Positions 34,747-43,560 of a stretch of DNA of 64,000 nucleotides are shown here, in pieces. Position numbers and translations under genes: made by a program. This DNA comes from Bacteroidota bacterium. GTDB taxonomy: Bacteria > Bacteroidota > Bacteroidia > Bacteroidales > P3. Location of the stretch: the NCBI GenBank assembly GCA_023415495.1, contig JAEZKK010000011.1, forward strand, positions 186,001 through 250,000, in the 5' to 3' direction. How positions within the stretch are numbered: position 1 is the first letter of the stretch; the number at the start of each line of letters is the position of its first letter. The notes under the pieces are model-generated. The model saw only the letters and a list, made by a program, of their open reading frames with translations, ran no database searches and had not been told where the DNA came from.

Positions 34747-35925
34747 ATGTCAAATATGAGGTTTTTTTTAGTTTTAATATTATTAAGCATAGTTAGTTGC
34801 AATATATCATTATCTCAAAGTAACGGTTCTTGTAACTATGCTCAAGTTATGGCACTATCCACTTCTCCTTGTAATTATAGCCCATTTGTTGCTGTTTTTG
34901 AAGATGATTTTAATGGCAATCAATTAGATATTAATAAATGGATTCCTATAAATGGAGTAGTTAGAGATGTCTATCATTTAAAAGAAAGACAATGGTATAC
35001 CCCAAATAATATATTACTTAACAATGGAACATTGAAGTTAATTGCAAAAAAAGAAACACTATTAAATCAATGTTTTACGATATGGATTACCGGAAGTGGC
35101 TATCAGAGCTTCTGTCAAGATTTTTATTATACTTCCGCCGAAATAAATTCTAAATATAAATTTATGTATGGAAAATATGAGATAAGATGTAAAATACCAA
35201 AAGGAAAAGGATTTTGGCCGGCTTTTTGGACTTATGGGGGGAGGGGGAGTGAAATAGATGTTTTTGAATTTTGGAATGAAAAAAATATTTTTGGGAATTA
35301 TGACCCAGATTTATTATCCAAAGTAATTAATACGAATATATATTATAATTATGATAATAATAATAATGACGACAGAGAAAGTTGTTCCTTTAAGGTTAAG
35401 GACGGAATAGATTATTCTCAAAGTTTTCGTACATATACGCTGATATACAATAAAAATTCTATTGAGTGGTATGTTGATAATATTTTAGTGAGGAAAGAAT
35501 ATTTATATAAAGATATATTAGGACGAAATTTAGACTGTGGAATTAATTCTCCGACCTTGGCTCTAATTAATAAATCATACCCACGAAATATGCCAATGAG
35601 TATAATGGCGAATTTAGCTATTCAATGTAATAATAATAATGAACCAGATATAAATACACCTTTCCCAAGTAACTATGAAATAGATTATATTAGATTTTAT
35701 AAACAATTGCCAATGGGTAATTTTTTAGTTTACAATGAGACTTCAGAAGTTAATTTAGAAAATGATTTATTTAATGCTATTGGCGGTAAAGTTGTAACAT
35801 TACAAAACAATATTTCAATCCCTGATAATGCACAGCTTAAAGTTTTAGCTACTGATGAAATAAATTTAAACAATGGATTTTCAGTTGGGAGTAATTCTGA
35901 TTTTGAAGCAAAAATTATTAATTAA
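34747..35925 (+). CDS. Secreted GH16 glycoside hydrolase
   Basis: A 392-residue beta-glucanase-type enzyme, with a signal peptide of about 23 residues (ending SLSQ). The GH16 active site EIDVFE is intact (E169 nucleophile, D171, E174), preceded by the family's GKYEIRCKIPKGKGFWPAFW. GH16 enzymes cut beta-1,3 or beta-1,4 glucans, agar, carrageenan or xyloglucan; the substrate cannot be read here. The last 65 residues (ISIPDNAQLKVLATDEINLN and after) resemble the 3-coathanger stack domain found at the ends of Bacteroidota surface proteins rather than a classical T9SS tail. An ATG at 34756 is an alternative start. Likely cotranscribed with the genes on both sides. Confidence 0.85.
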   Translation: MSNMRFFLVLILLSIVSCNISLSQSNGSCNYAQVMALSTSPCNYSPFVAVFEDDFNGNQLDINKWIPINGVVRDVYHLKERQWYTPNNILLNNGTLKLIAKKETLLNQCFTIWITGSGYQSFCQDFYYTSAEINSKYKFMYGKYEIRCKIPKGKGFWPAFWTYGGRGSEIDVFEFWNEKNIFGNYDPDLLSKVINTNIYYNYDNNNNDDRESCSFKVKDGIDYSQSFRTYTLIYNKNSIEWYVDNILVRKEYLYKDILGRNLDCGINSPTLALINKSYPRNMPMSIMANLAIQCNNNNEPDINTPFPSNYEIDYIRFYKQLPMGNFLVYNETSEVNLENDLFNAIGGKVVTLQNNISIPDNAQLKVLATDEINLNNGFSVGSNSDFEAKIIN

Positions 35926-35939
35926 TAAATCACAAGTAG

Positions 35940-36548
35940 ATGAAATATCTGTATATTTTTTTTATTCTAATTCAATCAATTTGTTACTCTCAAAATAATT
36001 CAGATGAGGTATATTCTATTAAAAAGAATTATGAGATTTTCTTTTCTGGTAATTATAGCGTTTTAAATACTAAAAATATTGGATTTGGAGCTGGTGGGAA
36101 TTTAATTCTATCACGTGATAAAAAACTAAATGTCTTAATTGGCCTTTCTTATATTTACAATTCTCAAGAGTTTAGTAGATTTACTGGCGGACATTCTATA
36201 ATTCCCAGCCAGGAAAATGGAGAATTCTTAGCTAAGACTCATTACCTAAGCATTGCACCAATATATCTAAGATATTACCTTTCAAAGAGAATCAATTTGT
36301 TTTTATCTTTTGGGCTTTATGGAGATATTCTATTAGGTAAATCCATAAAACAACTTCCTGAACTTAAGGAGTCGAGTTATGAATTGGATAAAATAAAATA
36401 TGGATCCTTTGCAGGAGTTGGTTATAAATTTCCTCTTAAAAATCATAACCTTTTCCTAAGAACGGAATATAAATTCAGCTTTTACGATATAAGCCAAGAA
36501 GGCCATAAAACCTCCTATACAAGTATTAGTTTGGGTTTGGAGTTATAG
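35940..36548 (+). CDS. Outer-membrane beta-barrel protein
   Basis: A 202-residue protein with a signal peptide (about residues 1-18, ending CYSQ). Repeated amphipathic strands (NVLIGLSYIYNSQEF, INLFLSFGLYGDILLG, YGSFAGVGYKFPL) end in FRTEYKFSFYDI and SISLGLEL, as expected of an eight-stranded barrel. It follows the GH16 gene by 14 bp. Position suggests a role at the cell surface with the GH16 and S74 proteins; the function is unknown. Confidence 0.75.
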   Translation: MKYLYIFFILIQSICYSQNNSDEVYSIKKNYEIFFSGNYSVLNTKNIGFGAGGNLILSRDKKLNVLIGLSYIYNSQEFSRFTGGHSIIPSQENGEFLAKTHYLSIAPIYLRYYLSKRINLFLSFGLYGDILLGKSIKQLPELKESSYELDKIKYGSFAGVGYKFPLKNHNLFLRTEYKFSFYDISQEGHKTSYTSISLGLEL

Positions 36549-36578
36549 CGATATAGGGTTTAGAACTTTCTTTTTAAG

Positions 36579-36788
36579 CTACATCTTTAGAAACTTCATT
36601 AATTCGTAAACTAAGAAAGCTGGCCATACCAAAGCTTTGAGAAATCCTATTACTCCAGCTCCAAATCCTACAGCGGTAGAGATATAATAAACGGCAGCTC
36701 CGATTAATCCTAATCCATAAAAGCCACCACAGCTTGCAGCATTGTTTGCATTGCCGCTTTTCTTACATTTTTTGGTTTCTTCGTCCAT
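36579..36788 (-). CDS. Small membrane protein, cysteine-containing
   Basis: A 69-residue protein with a short polar head (EETKKCKKSGNANN) and two hydrophobic helices (about 24-45 and 47-67), giving a hairpin membrane topology. I recall close relatives with the pattern YGLGLIGAAVYYIS and GFLKALVWPAFLVYE in many Bacteroidota, which supports it as a real gene despite its size. A -7-like TACCTTTA lies about 20 bp upstream. No function is known. Confidence 0.7.
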   Translation of the reverse strand: MDEETKKCKKSGNANNAASCGGFYGLGLIGAAVYYISTAVGFGAGVIGFLKALVWPAFLVYELMKFLKM

Positions 36789-36931
36789 AATATTTTGGTT
36801 TTAATCCCGTAAAGGTACATAAAAAATTAAACTTATGAATAATAGGTTTTTGAATTAGTAAAAATAGATCAAATTTCCATCTCTTGTATTAAGGTTTAAA
36901 GCTCACGTAATTAGACTTTAAACTATTCTTA

Positions 36932-37066
36932 TTTGATTCTGTTCTGATATAATGCCATTATACTTGCAATATAATGCCATTAAACCGAGCATATAATGGC
37001 ATTATATCGGGCATATAATGGCATTATATCAGATTGTAATTTGATTCCATTAGATTGAAACTTGAT
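36932..37066. repeat. Phased palindromic array (4 x 22 bp) with TTTGAT flanks
   Basis: TATAATGSCATTA units begin at 36948, 36970, 36992 and 37014. The first two have GCC and the last two GGC, so the array is a dyad. TTTGAT boxes flank it at 36932 and 37040, with CTTGAT at 37061 (21 bp on). The same core occurs once at 16171-16185. It fills the divergent spacer between the small membrane protein gene and the TonB-type receptor. Confidence 0.85.
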
Positions 37067-37091
37067 TCTATTAGTTCTTTTTGTGAATTGC

Positions 37092-37122
37092 TTGATATAT
37101 TACTAAAATATTTATACCTTTG
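37092..37122 (+). promoter_or_regulatory. Promoter TTG-N20-TACCTTTG
   Basis: TTG at 37092-37094 and TACCTTTG at 37115-37122, one base longer than the commonest spacing, about 38 bp before the start at 37160. Confidence 0.6.
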
Positions 37123-37159
37123 TGGGCGTTAAAATTACTGATTGCTAAATTCTAATGCT

Positions 37160-39622
37160 ATGCTAAGAAACATTTCTTTTGTATTTGCCCTTATCCTTGG
37201 GCTTTCCTCCTTTGGTCAGAGAGTAGCTATTGTGGGAAATATTTTGGACTCTATAAGTCTTGAGCCAATTCCTTATGCAAATGCGGTGGTTTACCCTAAG
37301 GGGAATTTGGAAAAGCCATTAATGGGGACGATGACCGATAGTGTTGGAGCCTTTAAGATGAATAAATTGAAAAAACAGGACTATAGCCTAAGGATTAGCT
37401 CAATTGGTTATCAGACTAAGAGCATAGAAATAAGCAAAGAAGACTTTCATGGAGATTCACTTATTTTGAAATCTCTTCCCCTTGTTCCAGTTTTCTCAAA
37501 TATGGATGAGGTTGTGATTGAAGCAAAGATTGAGCGTTTTGAGATGGATGCCGACAAGCTTACGATGAATGTTGATAAGGATTTATCTTCAACTGTGGAT
37601 AATGCTTTTGATTTGCTGAAAAAGGTTCCAGGAGTTTTTATCGATAAGGATGAGAATATTACCCTTAATGGTAGCAGTGGTATTTTGTTTCAGTTCAATG
37701 GGAGGGATAGAAAGATACAGTGGGCTGCCCTTACCTCTATGCTTAAGGGTATGAGCCCTGACCAGATTGAGAAATTTGAGATAGTAACCAATCCTTCTTC
37801 CAAATACGACAGCGAAGGCACATCGGGGATAATTAATATTAAATTTGTTAGTAATAAGAACTACGGTTTGAATGGCTCGATTAATGCAAGAACTTCCTAT
37901 GAGCATGATTTTAGTCTGAATGGTAGTGCAAGCTTGAACTATGTTGATGATAAGTGGACAAATAGTTTGAATTATAGTCGCAGTCAATGGAATAGCAAGG
38001 GTTTTTCTGAATCTCAATCCTATACTTCCATGGGTAATGGGGACACTCTTTTGATGAGCTCGAGGAATGATTATAGATGGGAACACAATGGGGACAATAT
38101 AAATCTAAATCTTGATTATATGATAGATACTAATAACTCAATAGGGCTTGGCTTCTCATATAATAAATCTTATAGACCTTGGCTTGATAATATAACTCCT
38201 ACATACCTCTCCTCTTATCCAAACTATTCTCAGATAGACTCTTCCTATATAAATAATAATGGAAGTAAGAGCGATAATGAAAGCTATTATCTTAGCATTA
38301 ATTACACCCACCTTTTCGATACTATAGGTACCAAGCTTACCTCCGACTTCTCTGCCTCGATGAATAATTCAAACTCAGATAACGAAAGAGATATTAGGTA
38401 TTATTTATTTGATGATATGGATAATCTTATGCGTTGGGATGCATTCTATCAGAATACTATTTCGAAGAATAGTAATTATAATTTCTCTACCGATATGGTT
38501 AGACCCTTCGATAAGACAAGTAGGATTGAATTTGGAATAAAAGCATCACTAAGTGTTTTGGATAATAATTTCTCTTCTCAAATTAAAGACAGTATAACAA
38601 ATGATTATATAAATAATTCAGACCGTAGCAACCACTTCCAATACTATGAAAATATTAACTCCCTCTATGCATCCTATTCCAAAACCTTTAATAAGAAAAC
38701 AACCCTAAGGCTGGGGCTTAGAACAGAACAAACCAATACCAAGGGTTATCAAGTAGTCTTGGATTCAGCTAATACCAATTCTTATATTAATCTCTTTCCT
38801 AATATCTCCTTAAGTCATGCTTTTTCTATGGACAATAGGCTAAGTCTAAGCTATGGATATAGGATTTCAAGACCGAGTTATAGCAGCTTAAACCCATTCT
38901 TGGAGAAGAGAGACGATTATTATTACTCTAAAGGCAACCCAATGTTAGATCCTCAGTTTACTCATAATGTCAGACTTTCTTATTCTCTTAAATATGCCTT
39001 CTTCCCAAGTCTTTCCTATAGCTATACGACCAATAATGTAACTAATTTAGTAGAAAGAGACTCTCTTTCAATGGTTAGAATCTCCACTCCATATAATCTA
39101 AGAAATAGTCAATCGCTTAACCTTGGGTTTAGTTTCAATAAAGAGATATTTAAGTGGTGGGATGTGTTTGCTTACTCCCATGCTTCCTATTCTAAAACTA
39201 CTTCTATTGAGAATTTAGGTATCGATTACGAAAATCTCAGCTTCTCAATCTCAGCTTCCTCGACCTTTACCCTGCCAAAGAAATACAGAATAAGCCTTTA
39301 TTATTATTATAGCTCTGGAGGAATGTATGGAATGTATAAGTATAATGGATGGAGAGGAGGAGATATTAGTCTTAGTAAATCCTTTCTTAAGGATAAGCTA
39401 AGTACAAGCTTTAGTATTGGCAATCTACTTGTAAGAAAGAACTCAGACTCTGAATATGCATATAATGGAATCTACACTAAGAGCAGAAGCACAGGCTCGA
39501 AGCCACGTTATAGCATTGGAATAAGATATAATTTCGGAAGAATGTACGAGGCGAAAAAACTTCAAAAGATTAGATCCCAAAGCGAAGACTCAAGAGTTAG
39601 TGGAGATTCATCTCCAAGATAG
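37160..39622 (+). CDS. TonB-dependent-receptor-like outer membrane protein
   Basis: An 820-residue outer-membrane protein. The signal peptide covers about 1-20 (ending SFGQ). A carboxypeptidase-regulatory-like domain follows (about 22-100: PIPYANAVVYPKG, SLRISSIGYQTKSIEI), then a plug region (about 125-230: DNAFDLLKKVPGVFIDKDE, VTNPSSKYDSEGTSGIINI) and a large barrel ending in IGIRYNFG. This is the outer-membrane beta-barrel family related to TonB receptors but without SusD or a recognised ligand site. It probably takes up a nutrient or acts as a sensor; the ligand is unknown. A TTG at 37142 would add six residues; ATG at 37160 fits the signal peptide better. Confidence 0.88.
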   Translation: MLRNISFVFALILGLSSFGQRVAIVGNILDSISLEPIPYANAVVYPKGNLEKPLMGTMTDSVGAFKMNKLKKQDYSLRISSIGYQTKSIEISKEDFHGDSLILKSLPLVPVFSNMDEVVIEAKIERFEMDADKLTMNVDKDLSSTVDNAFDLLKKVPGVFIDKDENITLNGSSGILFQFNGRDRKIQWAALTSMLKGMSPDQIEKFEIVTNPSSKYDSEGTSGIINIKFVSNKNYGLNGSINARTSYEHDFSLNGSASLNYVDDKWTNSLNYSRSQWNSKGFSESQSYTSMGNGDTLLMSSRNDYRWEHNGDNINLNLDYMIDTNNSIGLGFSYNKSYRPWLDNITPTYLSSYPNYSQIDSSYINNNGSKSDNESYYLSINYTHLFDTIGTKLTSDFSASMNNSNSDNERDIRYYLFDDMDNLMRWDAFYQNTISKNSNYNFSTDMVRPFDKTSRIEFGIKASLSVLDNNFSSQIKDSITNDYINNSDRSNHFQYYENINSLYASYSKTFNKKTTLRLGLRTEQTNTKGYQVVLDSANTNSYINLFPNISLSHAFSMDNRLSLSYGYRISRPSYSSLNPFLEKRDDYYYSKGNPMLDPQFTHNVRLSYSLKYAFFPSLSYSYTTNNVTNLVERDSLSMVRISTPYNLRNSQSLNLGFSFNKEIFKWWDVFAYSHASYSKTTSIENLGIDYENLSFSISASSTFTLPKKYRISLYYYYSSGGMYGMYKYNGWRGGDISLSKSFLKDKLSTSFSIGNLLVRKNSDSEYAYNGIYTKSRSTGSKPRYSIGIRYNFGRMYEAKKLQKIRSQSEDSRVSGDSSPR

Positions 39623-39635
39623 CTAATCTTTCCCT

Positions 39636-40535
39636 CTAACAATGAATGCAGGATTCCTCTTCGCTCTTTGTTTCCATCTCAAGAGTTGCGTGGTTAATAT
39701 TATAATTAGAGCAAATCTCTTTAATCTGGCACTTAAGACTAATTATCTCTTCTTGGCTTAGGTTATCCTCTCTTACTATATGCATAGAGAGGATATGTCT
39801 TTGCCCATCAAGACTCCAGAGATGAAAATCATGTAAAGAGATAACCTTGTTAAGATTTAATACTTCTTGTTTTAGCTTATCAGTTTCCACATCAAGGGGA
39901 GCCTCTTGCAAGAAGACCTTAAAAGTGTTCTTTAAATTCTTTATTGCATTGTAAATTACCCAAAGGCAGATTGCAATAGAAAGGATAGGGTCGAGGATAG
40001 GCAGATAAACAAATTGCATAATAATACTTACAACCAATACCGAAATCCATCCAAGCACATCCTCTAAGAGATGAAGATAAACAGCCTTTTCGTTAAAGCT
40101 CTCTCCTTTTTTAATTCTAAGAACAGCAAGTCCATTTACAATTATTCCAAGAATAGCCAATAACATCATCCCCTTAGCATCTGGAGCAATAGGATTAAAT
40201 GCTCTCTTAATACTTTCAAACAAAACTAATGAAGAAGAAAATAATAGAAGAGAGGATATAAACACTGAACCCAAGAGTGAATACCTCCTATATCCGTATG
40301 TGTATTTCTCTGTCTTGGATTTATTTGATTTCTTTTCCAAATAAAAAGCCAATCCAAGGGAAATACTATCCATAAAATCGTGAACAGCATCCGAAAGAAT
40401 AGCCACACTATTAGTTAACAAGCCTCCAATAAGCTCAATAATAGCAAAAACAAAATTCAATAAGAAAGCAAAAACAATATTCCTCTGCCCCTTATTCTCA
40501 GAGTCAATATGATGATGTGAGTGATTATGTGCCAT
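39636..40535 (-). CDS. Cation diffusion facilitator (zinc-type) transporter
   Basis: A 299-residue inner-membrane antiporter that exports Zn2+ or related divalent metals. The N-terminus is histidine-rich (HNHSHHH). Six helices carry the metal-site residues H-x3-D in SDAVHDFMD (helix 2) and H-x3-D in YLHLLEDVLG (helix 5). The C-terminal cytoplasmic domain (about 215-299) includes LHDFHLWSLDGQRHILSMH, and the tail ends EESCIHC. It converges on the receptor gene with a 13-bp gap. The metal cannot be read from sequence, but the helix-2/5 H-D pattern favours zinc. Confidence 0.92.
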   Translation of the reverse strand: MAHNHSHHHIDSENKGQRNIVFAFLLNFVFAIIELIGGLLTNSVAILSDAVHDFMDSISLGLAFYLEKKSNKSKTEKYTYGYRRYSLLGSVFISSLLLFSSSLVLFESIKRAFNPIAPDAKGMMLLAILGIIVNGLAVLRIKKGESFNEKAVYLHLLEDVLGWISVLVVSIIMQFVYLPILDPILSIAICLWVIYNAIKNLKNTFKVFLQEAPLDVETDKLKQEVLNLNKVISLHDFHLWSLDGQRHILSMHIVREDNLSQEEIISLKCQIKEICSNYNINHATLEMETKSEEESCIHC

Positions 40536-40623
40536 AAAAATGATTTAATAGTATGAAATGTTAAATATCAATTTTCTTAGTAAAGTTATTAATCCATTGG
40601 TTTTAAAGTGCAAATATACATCT

Positions 40624-41502
40624 TTATTCTCTTTTTAACTTCCATCTTTTATGAGACCATAACCAATATTGAGGCTCTTGTTTTATTGCTTGTTCTAAGT
40701 GCGAAACATGGCTTTGGGTTATAAATCCATATTCTGTTTCTTGTGGTTTATCGGTTATTGGAAAGATTTCAAAACTATAATAACCCCTCTTCTCTTTCTT
40801 CACACTATAATAAAACACTGGGAAATTATATTTCTTTGCTAAGTGTTCTGCTCCAAATATCACTGCAGTATCTTGATTTAAAAACCTTGTCCAAAAGCAT
40901 TTATTCTTATCGTTAGGGCTTTGATCAGAAAGCAACATATAAACGCAAGGAGTATTGCTGTCGATATATTTCTTAAAGGTTTCCTTAGTATTATCGGCAT
41001 AACAAACCTCTGTAGAATATCTTGTTCTTTTTTTATGCATTAGCTTTTCAAAATATTTATCACTCATTCTCTTGCCAACCCCAATCCCATGATGAGAGAA
41101 ATGAAGCCCTAAGCTTGCTACCATATATTCCCAATTATTATAATGAGCAGAAACTAAAATCACCGATTGATTATACTTATAATAATTATCTAAGATTTCA
41201 GGATTTACACATCTATATCTTCTCAATAGATTCCTTTTGCTAATGGTTAGCATTTTAAGAGCCTCAATAAATATATCTGCTAAGTGTTTGTAAAATTCTT
41301 TACTAATAGTATTTATCTCCTTTTGGCTATATTCTGGGAAGGAATTTCTTAGGTTATTAATAACTACTTCTTTCCTGTAGCCAATTAATCTATATATTAC
41401 AAAATACATTAATCTCGAAATAGGGTATAGTATCCATAATGGTAAAAGAGATAGAGGGATAAGTATGCAATAAAATAGAATATAGTCCAAAGTCTTTTTC
41501 AT
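40624..41502 (-). CDS. LpxL/HtrB-type lipid A acyltransferase
   Basis: A 292-residue membrane-bound acyltransferase that adds a secondary acyl chain to lipid A. It has an N-terminal hydrophobic segment (about 8-35), the catalytic H120-x4-E125 in SAHYNNWEYM, and the family element LLSDQSPN near 195. WLWSHKRWK near the C-terminus is a diagnostic late-acyltransferase motif. On the minus strand TAATTTTG (41514-41507) lies only four bases before the ATG, so the transcript may be leaderless or begin further upstream. The tRNA-Cys terminator lies just upstream. lpxD is nearby on the other strand, though not in one operon. Confidence 0.88.
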   Translation of the reverse strand: MKKTLDYILFYCILIPLSLLPLWILYPISRLMYFVIYRLIGYRKEVVINNLRNSFPEYSQKEINTISKEFYKHLADIFIEALKMLTISKRNLLRRYRCVNPEILDNYYKYNQSVILVSAHYNNWEYMVASLGLHFSHHGIGVGKRMSDKYFEKLMHKKRTRYSTEVCYADNTKETFKKYIDSNTPCVYMLLSDQSPNDKNKCFWTRFLNQDTAVIFGAEHLAKKYNFPVFYYSVKKEKRGYYSFEIFPITDKPQETEYGFITQSHVSHLEQAIKQEPQYWLWSHKRWKLKRE

Positions 41503-41527
41503 ATTGCAAAATTAGGATTTTTATTGA

Positions 41528-41564
41528 TACAAAAAAACGCTTACTCTATTAAATAGAATAAGCG
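41528..41564 (-). terminator. Terminator of tRNA-Cys
   Basis: CGCTTACTCTATT (41538-41550) pairs perfectly with AATAGAATAAGCG (41552-41564). On the minus strand it is followed by seven T (41537-41531). Confidence 0.9.
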
Positions 41565-41580
41565 TGATTTTCTTTCTTTG

Positions 41581-41651
41581 AGGTCTCTTCCAGATTCGAA
41601 CTGGAGTAGACGGTTTTGCAGACCGGTGCCTAACCACTCGGCCAAGAGACC
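41581..41651 (-). tRNA. tRNA-Cys (GCA)
   Basis: The reverse complement folds as a 71-nt tRNA without encoded CCA. The acceptor arms are GGTCTCT and AGAGACC with discriminator U. The D arm is GCCGAGTGGTTAGGC, the anticodon loop CTGCAAA gives anticodon GCA, and the T arm is TCCAG-TTCGAAT-CTGGA. The variable loop is short, which with the U73 discriminator excludes Ser and supports Cys. Confidence 0.95.
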
Positions 41652-41665
41652 ATGAAATCAGTATG

Positions 41666-41696
41666 CAAAATTACATCTTTTTTGTCAATAACCAAA
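41666..41696 (-). promoter_or_regulatory. tRNA-Cys promoter TTTG-N19-TAATTTTG
   Basis: On the minus strand TTTG (41696-41693), 19 bp, then TAATTTTG (41673-41666). Transcription should begin a few bases before the mature 5' end at 41651. It is back to back with the plus-strand -7 box TAACTTTG (41736-41743) of lpxD. Confidence 0.78.
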
Positions 41697-41759
41697 ATAA
41701 TTGACCTTAAAATCTCCTTTAACCTGGTTTTTTTATAACTTTGCAGGGAATTTAATTTA

Positions 41760-42767
41760 ATGAATATGGAATTTACAGCATTGCAAATAGCTCAGGTTTT
41801 AGGAGGAGAAGTTGTAGGGGATGAGAATGTTAAGGTTAATAATCTATGTAAGATAGAAGAAGGAAAGCCTGGAGAAATGGGCTTCCTTTCTAATTCAAAA
41901 TATGAAAATTATATTTATACCACTAAGGCTTCAATAATAATTGTAAATAAGGATTTCTCTCCTCAAGGAGAAATTTCCCCAACCCTTATTAAGGTAGAAA
42001 ATGCTTACCAATCCTTTGCAAAGATACTTGAATTTTATAACCAGTATAGATTTAATAAAACAGGGATTAGCCCCCAGGCCTTTGTTTCAGAGAACTCTAA
42101 AATTGGGGATGAGGTTTATATTGGCGAGTTTGCTGTGATTAATCAAAATGCTGTAATTGGGGATAATTCTAAAATTCACCCTCAGGTTTATATTGGAGAA
42201 AATGTTAAGATAGGCTCAAATACAATTATTCACCCTGGAGTAAGGATATATCATGATTCTATTATTGGAGATAATTGTATTATTCATTCTAATGTGGTTA
42301 TTGGTTCTGATGGTTTTGGTTTTGCTCCAAAGGAAGATGGAAGCTTTGATAAGATTCCTCAAATCGGTAATGTTATTATTGAAGATAATGTAGAGCTTGG
42401 AGCCAATGTGTGTATTGATAGAGCTACTATGGGTTCTACTATTATTAAGAAAGGTGCAAAAATAGATAATCTATGTCAGATTGCTCATAATGTTGTGATA
42501 GGAGAGTCTACTGTTATGGCTGCTCAAACAGGAGTTGCAGGAAGTACAAAGATAGGTAAATATTGCTTTATTGGTGGGCAGGTTGGTTTTGCAGGTCATT
42601 TGAATATTGGAAATATGGTTAAGATTGGAGCACAATCGGGTATAATGACCAACTTAAAAGATGGAGAAACTGTTTTAGGCTCACCTGCAATTAATGCCAA
42701 GACTTTTATGAAAAGCTTCGCTGTTTTTAAAAAGCTACCAGAGATTTATAGTAAATTAAAAGATTAG
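41760..42767 (+). CDS. lpxD: UDP-3-O-acylglucosamine N-acyltransferase
   Basis: Third enzyme of lipid A synthesis; it transfers a 3-hydroxyacyl chain from acyl carrier protein to the 2-amino group. The 335-residue protein has the N-terminal uridine-binding domain ([15 protein letters not shown] to about 100) and a left-handed beta-helix of hexapeptide repeats (about 105-290: [17 protein letters not shown]). The catalytic histidine lies in [12 protein letters not shown]. The C-terminal helix ends IYSKLKD. An ATG two codons in (41766) is an alternative start. The stop overlaps the convergent folE end by 4 bp. No other lpx genes are adjacent. Confidence 0.95.
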   Translation: MNMEFTALQIAQVLGGEVVGDENVKVNNLCKIEEGKPGEMGFLSNSKYENYIYTTKASIIIVNKDFSPQGEISPTLIKVENAYQSFAKILEFYNQYRFNKTGISPQAFVSENSKIGDEVYIGEFAVINQNAVIGDNSKIHPQVYIGENVKIGSNTIIHPGVRIYHDSIIGDNCIIHSNVVIGSDGFGFAPKEDGSFDKIPQIGNVIIEDNVELGANVCIDRATMGSTIIKKGAKIDNLCQIAHNVVIGESTVMAAQTGVAGSTKIGKYCFIGGQVGFAGHLNIGNMVKIGAQSGIMTNLKDGETVLGSPAINAKTFMKSFAVFKKLPEIYSKLKD

Positions 42768-43402
42768 GATAGCTTTACACTAATAAGGTGTAAAAATTCT
42801 TCTCTTGTTTCTTTTCTTAGAAATGCTCCTGTAAAGTCGGAGGTAGTTGTTACTGAGTTTTGTTTCTGTACTCCTCGCATCGACATGCAAAGATGTTGTG
42901 CTTCAATAACTACAGCTACTCCAAGAGGGTTAAGAGTATCTTGTATACAATCTTTAATTTGTTTTGTAAGTCTTTCCTGAACCTGAAGTCTTCTTGCAAA
43001 ACAATCCACAACCCTTGGTATCTTACTTAATCCAACAATCTTTCCATTAGGGATATAAGCAACATGAGCCTTGCCAATCATTGGCACCATATGGTGTTCG
43101 CATAAGGAATATATCTCAATTTCCTTTACAATTACCATTTGCTTATAATCTTCCTCAAACATTGCTGAGCGTAATATATCGGCAGGGTCAATATCATAGC
43201 CATGAGTGAAGAATTGCACAGCTTTTGCAACCCTCATTGGGGTTTCAATCAATCCTTCTCTTGAAACATCTTCTCCAATAAGTCCAAGTATTTCCTTGTA
43301 GTGATAAGCAAGTTTGGAAAGGGTTTGAGGGTTATATCTTTCAATTTTTGTATATCCGTCAGAGGCAATTAATTCATCCTCCTCATCTAAGTATCTATTC
43401 AT
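42764..43402 (-). CDS. folE: GTP cyclohydrolase I
   Basis: Converts GTP to dihydroneopterin triphosphate, the first step of folate and some pterin pathways. The 212-residue protein has the zinc-site motif [10 protein letters not shown], the substrate loop [15 protein letters not shown] and the second zinc cysteine in [12 protein letters not shown] -7 box TATCTTTG lies at 43440-43433 on the minus strand. Two TCAAG boxes 21 bp apart (43462 and 43483) lie just upstream. Confidence 0.96.
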   Translation of the reverse strand: MNRYLDEEDELIASDGYTKIERYNPQTLSKLAYHYKEILGLIGEDVSREGLIETPMRVAKAVQFFTHGYDIDPADILRSAMFEEDYKQMVIVKEIEIYSLCEHHMVPMIGKAHVAYIPNGKIVGLSKIPRVVDCFARRLQVQERLTKQIKDCIQDTLNPLGVAVVIEAQHLCMSMRGVQKQNSVTTTSDFTGAFLRKETREEFLHLISVKLS

Positions 43403-43493
43403 ATATATATGTCTGTTTTACAAATCGAATTGCAAAGATACATGTTTTTTGAAAAATGGATTCAAGAGAGGGAAAAATAGAATCAAGAAACAG

Positions 43494-43524
43494 AAAAGGC
43501 TTAACGAATAACGCTAAGCCTTTA
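43494..43524 (-). terminator. Terminator of the Omp28-like gene
   Basis: AAAGGCTTA (43495-43503) pairs perfectly with TAAGCCTTT (43515-43523), about 37 bp after the minus-strand stop at 43561. A run of T follows on that strand. Confidence 0.75.
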
Positions 43525-43560
43525 ATTTGATATTAAATAATCTATAAAATCAATAGAATA

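Noticed and set aside
37589..38086. 165-codon minus-strand frame inside the TonB-type receptor gene
   Set aside because: Antisense shadow of the plug and early barrel.
41581..41651. tRNA-Ser or tRNA-Leu
   Set aside because: The D arm looks class II-like, but the variable loop is short, the anticodon is GCA and the discriminator is U, all of which fit Cys.
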